NCBI RefSeq assembly: GCF_949628265.1
Contig: NC_088789.1
Location: 25,847,883 to 25,911,882, forward strand
Length of the DNA: 64,000 bases
From: Cloeon dipterum
Taxonomy: Eukaryota > Arthropoda > Insecta > Ephemeroptera > Baetidae
Direction: 5' to 3'
Below, piece by piece: positions 58,757-64,000 of this stretch (within the stretch, counting starts at the first letter, position 1; each line of letters opens with the position of its first letter). The notes beneath the pieces were generated by a model. It was not told the origin of the DNA and did no database searches. It worked only from the letters and a program-made list of their open reading frames with translations. A program made the translations under genes and the position numbers.

Positions 58757-59736
58757 AATTAAGGAGCGTCATGACGTCCGTAAATTCTGGAATAGTCTCT
58801 TTATCCCTGAAGCTCTTCATGAGGTCAGAGAAGACTATTATTAGAACAATCAATAGATTGGCCCCAGGCGATAAGCCGATTTTTTCATTTCAACGCAAGA
58901 TTTTTTTATAAATTCATGAAATTTTGATTTGAACGATTTTTTTAATCAGGCTTAAATTTCTAATATTACAAAAAAAAAAATCATTTAAAGATATAGACGA
59001 GGACGAGATCAAGATATATCAGTCTATTTTCTTCATTAATTTCTTCTAGAGCCAAATTTAAATTGAAATGTCTTGTTTATTCTTGAACTAAAGTAGTAGG
59101 TAAATCAAAATAGGGCAAGAAAAGGAGCACACACATAGCCAAATAATTTAAAATAATTATTTCGGGGTAATCTTTTGCTGCACTGAGCTACATTATAAAT
59201 TTTGACATTTGGTAATTTGTTATAATGTCTGTTAAAATGATTTTTCCTTGAAAAAATCATCAAAAGAAATTTACAAAAAAATTAAATTAAATTTCTCTCA
59301 TCTTAATTTAAGTTTATTACGTATGAATATATATGCATGATTAGTATGTACTTACTTGTGACATGGATGAGAAAAAACAACAATATATAGACACATAGAA
59401 TAGAAATAGTAAACGAAAAATTATTATGGTAATTCAGGTAATTTAGATTAGTAATTTTATGATTAAACTTAAAAACCTTCAGGGGATAATATATGTCCTT
59501 TTTTGTTTTATAGGGTGATTTATCACTATTTGATAAGGATAATTAATTTTTAATTGATAAATACCCCATTTTCTAAAGTACTGTTGAACTTGAAAAGCTA
59601 GCTGATACCTTTCCACTGCCACCAAACAAATATGTCCATCAAAGGCCGCTTGATAAAATAGCTTGCGAAGATAACACTATTAGCGTTGGCGATTTTCTCG
59701 TTCAAAGGGGACCCACTACTGGCAGTCAGAATCAGC

Positions 59737-62345
59737 ATGTTGAAGAAGAAAAACACAGTCGTCGTCGGGCTTGCTCTTATTGGCTCCGCACTGTTCTTTT
59801 TCGCCGCCCACGTGCTCGCTGAAGATGAGCCTCCAAGGGTCACTCTTGATGATTTGGGCACCCTGATCGGGAAGGAAAGTCTCACGCGAAACAACAGGAC
59901 GATCCACAGCTTCCAAGGCATACCTTTTGCTGAACCTTCATCAGGGATCAACAGGTTTCAGGTATGAAATTTTAATAATGCTTCAATATATTAGAATAAT
60001 TAACGTATGCATTGTAATTTATTTTAAATTAATATTGTGTAAATAAAATTTACAGCCTGCATTTTTTCAATCTATTTGTACTTTTGAGAGTTTTGATAAA
60101 ATAACATTACAGCCTCCAATTCCAAAATCATGGAGTGGTGACCTGATGGCAACAAGCCCTGGCATTGCCTGCATTCAGCCAGAATATAAGCAGATCGTTC
60201 AAAGGGTTCGCAGGCACTTGGTGTGGCATGATTTGGAACACAGAAATAATTTTTCTCGGGCCGATCCTGAAGACTGCCTCACTTTGAACGTCTACACGCC
60301 TGACGTAACAAAACCTCTTGCTAATCTTGCGAGCGATCAATCGATCAAATATTAAATTATCGCACAGTTGACTCACAATGGATCTCTACCAGTCGTGGTT
60401 TATTATCACGGAGGCTCGTTCATGATAGGCTCGGAGATAAGCTTCAGGCCCGACTTTCTGCTAGACAGGGATGTCATCCTGGTCGTGCCACAATACAGAC
60501 TTGGTCCATTTGGTAATTTAATTTATATACACTCTGATATTTTTTAAAACTCCTAATTAATAGGATTTCTTTCAATGCAAAATGAATTGATTCCTGGAAA
60601 TGCCGGCCTCTTGGACAGTTTAGAGGCCTTAAAATGGGTAAACAAACACATTTCCAAGTTTGGCGGAAACGAAGGTCATGTGACGGTATTCGGTCAAAGC
60701 GCTGGCGCGTCTATTGCCAACTACTTGATGCTCAGTCCCTTGGCGGAAGGTTTAATTTTTTTTTCATTAAAAATGTAAATATTTGACTAAAAAACTCTTA
60801 TCAAGGACTGTTGCACGGTGTAATCATGAACAGCGGCTCCGCAATTGTGTCTTGGGCGCTGGACGATACGCCCGTGAAAGAGGCCAGAACAATTGCACTC
60901 ATGGCCGGCTGCCTTGGCGACGACCAGAAAGTGTCTGAGTGCATGCGAAATTTATCTGCCGACAAACTGTTATCGGCGTTCGTCATGTACGGCAACTTGG
61001 GTTCGTTTAAAGGAGGACTCCCGGTTGTGTCCAGACCGGACGAGCCGGCAGAAACGAAATTCATGCCGGAAAATCCTGCCGACCTGGCCAAAAAAGGAGC
61101 GTTTGCCAATGTGCCAATCATGGCTGGCGCCACCAGGCATGATTCGATGTGGATGGTCGATAGTGAGTATTACTTATATTATGTCCTCTCCATACCTGTA
61201 AAATTTTAACAATTTTTTTTCAGTTTTGCACAGTGTCTTGAATGTGTTAGGAGTGGAAGACAATGAAACCTACATTCGGGAAAGCCTAATTGGTCTAATG
61301 ATGCAAATTGATGGTAATAAAAGGATATTAATTAGTTTTTATCAGATGAATTCCAAATTTTTGGCTATTTAGATTTGATTATGAACAATGGGAACGAAGG
61401 AATTCGAAAATACGATGTTTTTTTTATGAAATAGAATAATATAACAATTACTTCCAAAGGAATATAATAAGCTCCCAAGTTATTTTAAATGCTTCGCTAA
61501 ATTCATGCCTGAAATCAAAACTTTCGCAAATTTCAAATTGGCATTAAAAAATAATCAAAATATTACGTTTTTAATGCTTCTAAACTGAATCCATTCTATT
61601 GCATTAATTTTTACAGGAACTAAAGACCCCGTTGGAGCTATAAATGATTTAATAGAGCGCAGATATTTTAGTTATGTGACTCCTGAAAAGAGAGGCAACT
61701 TCACAGAAATCCTTGCTGGAGTTTTGGACGTAATTTTGAGACCACCACTACTGTTCGTTATTTTATTGCTCGTTTTTCTGATTTTAAGTACATGACCACA
61801 GTCACAATGAAAGCCCCAGCGCTCCAAATGGCTAAACTGAATACCAAAGCGGATAATTACCTTTACACTTTCGATTACAAAGGTCGTTATCACCTGCCAG
61901 GCAACGGCATTAACGATCCAAACGGCTTGTTTAAAGAAGGTGGACAATTAATTAAAAGTGATTAAAGTATAATAATTGCTCTATATCTTATTTAGGAGTG
62001 TGCCACAGCGACGACATGATCTACTTGACGCCAAGAGTAGACGACTCTTTTAACGTAGAGGAAACCGCCTTGTCGAATTTAATGGTGGATCTGTGGGCGA
62101 ATTTCATCATTTCTGGCAATCCCAATGAGCCGAAAACGTTACCGATCGCATATTGGCCAAAGTACAACTCGACTGAAAAGTTCTACTATGAAATCAACAC
62201 CGTGGCAAAAGCTAAGAAAGATTTCACCAACGAATTCACTGCTGCCATCCAAGACAGCTTGCCACGAAGTGCTGCATTTCAAATCCATGCTGCCAACAGT
62301 AATTTGGGATTAACTTTGTTTGCTTTAATATTCTTCTTTAAATAA
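59737..62345 (+). CDS. carboxylesterase with likely GPI-anchored C-terminus
   Basis: Nine exons join in phase: 59737-59961, 60113-60304, 60368-60512, 60564-60749, 60806-61162, 61224-61313, 61617-61729, 61789-61939 and 61996-62345, giving about 602 residues. An N-terminal hydrophobic segment (VVVGLALIGSALFFFAAHV) serves as signal peptide or anchor. Family markers: FQGIPFAEP, EDCLTLNVYTP, HGGS at the oxyanion hole, Ser233 in GQSAG, His490 in CHSDD. The acid position aligns with Asp362 (GATRHDS) where most relatives have Glu in a DEG-type motif. The protein ends NSNLGLTLFALIFFFK, a hydrophobic tail after small residues, as in GPI-anchored relatives. It is only distantly like esterase 1 and not an obvious recent tandem copy. 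Substrate unknown. Confidence 0.87.
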
Positions 62346-62346
62346 A
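62341..62346 (+). terminator. AATAAA overlapping the esterase 2 stop codon
   Basis: The hexamer AATAAA includes the TAA stop codon and runs into an A-rich stretch. If used, the 3' untranslated region would be only a couple of dozen bases. The A run could instead be chance or a trace of the adjacent repeat. Confidence 0.3.
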
Positions 62347-62559
62347 AAAAAAAAAATTCTAAAAAAAAATTATAAACAATAATTATTATTTCCTAAGCTA
62401 GCTATAGATCTTGTGCAAGACTGAATCAATTTTTAATTTTGAAACGCAATTAGTGGAAAAGTATTGAGGTATATAGTGCTCACTAATTGTTATTCTGTTA
62501 GTGTGGGGGAAAACTTAAAAAACATGATTTTAAAAATTTATCCTAACGCAATACCCAGC

Positions 62560-62910
62560 AAAAAATCTGTAGCAAGAAGGAGCCGAGCAAAGCTGCTCTT
62601 TTTGGCTTGTAGCAAAATCGAGCCAACTTGCTTGCTTTTTTTGGAACTTTTTCGCTCCCGTACGCTTTAAAGCAAATTTGCTCTTTTTTTCTCAAAAGCA
62701 AGCGTTGCTCTTTTTGGCTTGTAGCAAAATCGAGCCAACTTGCTTGCTTTTTTTCGAACTTTTTTGCTCCGTAAGCTTTAAAGCAAATTTGCTCGTCTTT
62801 GCTCTAAAGCAAACGATGCTTGTTTTAGCTTTCAACGGTTCCAAGCGGATATGCTTGCTTTTTAATGCTTTTTTCTGCTCGGTTCGCTTTTGCTTTAAAT
62901 AATTGTTACG
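62560..62910. repeat. degenerate tandem repeat, about 112 bp unit, AGCAAA/TTTGCT-rich
   Basis: A unit starting TGCTCTTTTTGGCTTGTAGC at 62594 recurs at 62706, an offset of 112 bases, and a poorer third unit follows near 62816. Each unit contains AGCCAACTTGCTTGCTTTTTT, a CTTTAAAGCAAATTTGCTC palindrome-like segment and many TTTGCT/AGCAAA words. It may be satellite or the end of a larger element. Confidence 0.75.
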
Positions 62911-63334
62911 GAAGCAAAAGAAGCATTTTTAAGTATGAAGCAGCATTTTTTAATTGTTTTCAGTAGATTAACCTTTTTAAATTGCTCTATTTTACTTGTC
63001 ATTAAATCGGGAAGTTTTGCTCATCGAAAAAGTGATTAAAAATTGATTTATTTACAAAATGTTTACACAGTAAAAATATACATACAGAAAATAATGATTA
63101 GGAATCTCACTACAAATTTTATTTTATGTGATAACGACTATATAACAAATTTGGACGAGATGCAACTTTCGCTTTGTGTGTTCTTTACCGTCGGTCAAAC
63201 GCAGTAAAATGAAAATCGGTCGCTAAGTCGCTATAGTAAATCAGTCTTTGTCCATTGTGATTCAATTGTACGAGAAAGAACATGCTCAAGTAATGTGAAA
63301 TATATAAATTAATTTTTAAAACCAACTGTAGCAA
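62911..63334. other. AT-rich spacer between repeat blocks
   Basis: No gene is seen. A few AGCAAAAG-like words occur at its left edge. Confidence 0.4.
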
Positions 63335-63620
63335 AAATGAGCCAACATGCTTGCTTTTTTTCGAACTTTTCTGCTACATTCAAAGCAAATCTGCTTTAAT
63401 TTGCTTAAAAGCAGAGAAGCTTTATATTTTAGCTTTCATAGCAGTTCTGTGTGGGAATTTCTTGCTTATCCAAATAATCTATATTCCATTTCGCTTTTTC
63501 TGCTCTGTTGACCTTGTTCAAAATATTTGTCACGATAGCAAAATATGCTTTTTAATCATCAATAATGTGAATGAGCGAGCGAAGTCGCTTTTTCTTGCTC
63601 TCTTTGCTAATTTTAGCCAA
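63335..63620. repeat. diverged continuation of the AGCAAA/TTTGCT-rich repeat
   Basis: After a gap of about 420 bases the same words return (TAGCAAAAATGAGCCAACATGCTTGC, AAAGCAAATCTGCTTT, CTTTTTCTTGCTC). Periodicity is weaker than in the first block. Confidence 0.6.
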
Positions 63621-63780
63621 AACTTTCAAATTTGTCACGCGTTCGATTTTCTTAAAAAAAAAAACAGTTTTCCAATGGTGTGTTAAAATATTTTTACCTC
63701 AAATTTTATAAATAATAGCGTCACAAGCAGAAAAAATGGAATATTTCAAATGTATCATTATTTTTACAACTTAAAATCTC

Positions 63781-63794
63781 GGGGGGGGGGGGGG
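63781..63794. repeat. 14-base G homopolymer
   Basis: An unbroken run of G is followed by a short GC-rich patch inside AT-rich DNA. It could be real, or a place where sequencing or assembly is unreliable. From here to the window end nothing else is recognisable. Confidence 0.7.
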
Positions 63795-64000
63795 CGGAAT
63801 AGGCCGCGGATGCTCGGTGGGCCACGAAAATCAAGTCCCCGGTAAAAAATTTGGCGCCAGTCCGGGCCCGATTCCTTCAGATAGTTCAGATAGATTTTTA
63901 TGCAACCTTTTGAAAGGAATATTCAACTTTAAATTTTTTCACCAAATTAATTCAATTAACAATTATTTAATAAACAACATTTGCATTTTTATGTATATAA

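Larger units (their letters stand above)
57423..59736. other. intergenic region with repeats
   Basis: The first 300 bases probably hold the leader and promoter of the RMI2-like gene. The rest holds an inverted-repeat structure at 58101-58756 with a family B copy inside, then about 900 bases of AT-rich DNA with nothing recognisable. Confidence 0.4.

Noticed and set aside
62560-63620. CRISPR-like array
   Set aside because: The repeats are long, degenerate and contiguous without unique spacers, and the genome is eukaryotic.

Overview
This is a nuclear window from an animal genome, almost certainly an insect. It is AT-rich, the genes are split into many short exons with GT-AG introns, and three tandem genes have the insect gustatory-receptor form: about 350-380 residues, a C-terminal signature of the TYhhhhhQF type, and phase-0 introns clustered near the 3' end. 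The order or species cannot be fixed from sequence alone. I rebuilt exons by joining open frames across GT/AG sites while keeping phase. Eight complete multi-exon genes were recovered, seven on the plus strand and one on the minus strand, plus a receptor pseudogene and a possible first exon of a minus-strand gene running off the left edge.

Layout. 1-430: GC-rich block with a possible minus-strand first coding exon. 2959-6088: SLC46-type major facilitator transporter. 7826-11228: secretory carboxylesterase ending in the ER-retention-like tetrapeptide RDEL. 11685-17986: gustatory receptor cluster (three intact genes and one decayed copy). 19297-41342: a Rabin8/GRAB-like Rab guanine-nucleotide exchange factor, apparently with a distant non-coding first exon and an intron of about 18 kb. 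42606-46029: cytoplasmic arginyl-tRNA synthetase. 48401-54213: group II p21-activated kinase (PAK4 / mushroom bodies tiny type). 56574-57422 (minus): RMI2-like OB-fold protein. 59737-62345: a second carboxylesterase with a hydrophobic C-terminus suggesting a GPI anchor.

The genes do not form a pathway or operon. The two esterases and the receptor cluster are fast-evolving families; the exchange factor, synthetase, kinase and RMI2 are conserved cell-biology genes.

Much of the non-coding DNA is decayed short transposons. The clearest is a 1353-bp hAT-type element with a perfect 8-bp target-site duplication. Others are a 538-bp CAGGG-ended MITE, a related family in introns of three genes, a foldback element with arms of about 130 bp, two repeat families (called A and B here), and a degenerate repeat of about 112 bp rich in AGCAAA near the right end. 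The 18-kb intron also holds a duplicated block of about 370 bp and an RFX-type X-box, which is notable because Rabin8 works in ciliogenesis. I found no tRNA, rRNA, CRISPR array or clearly new multi-gene system.
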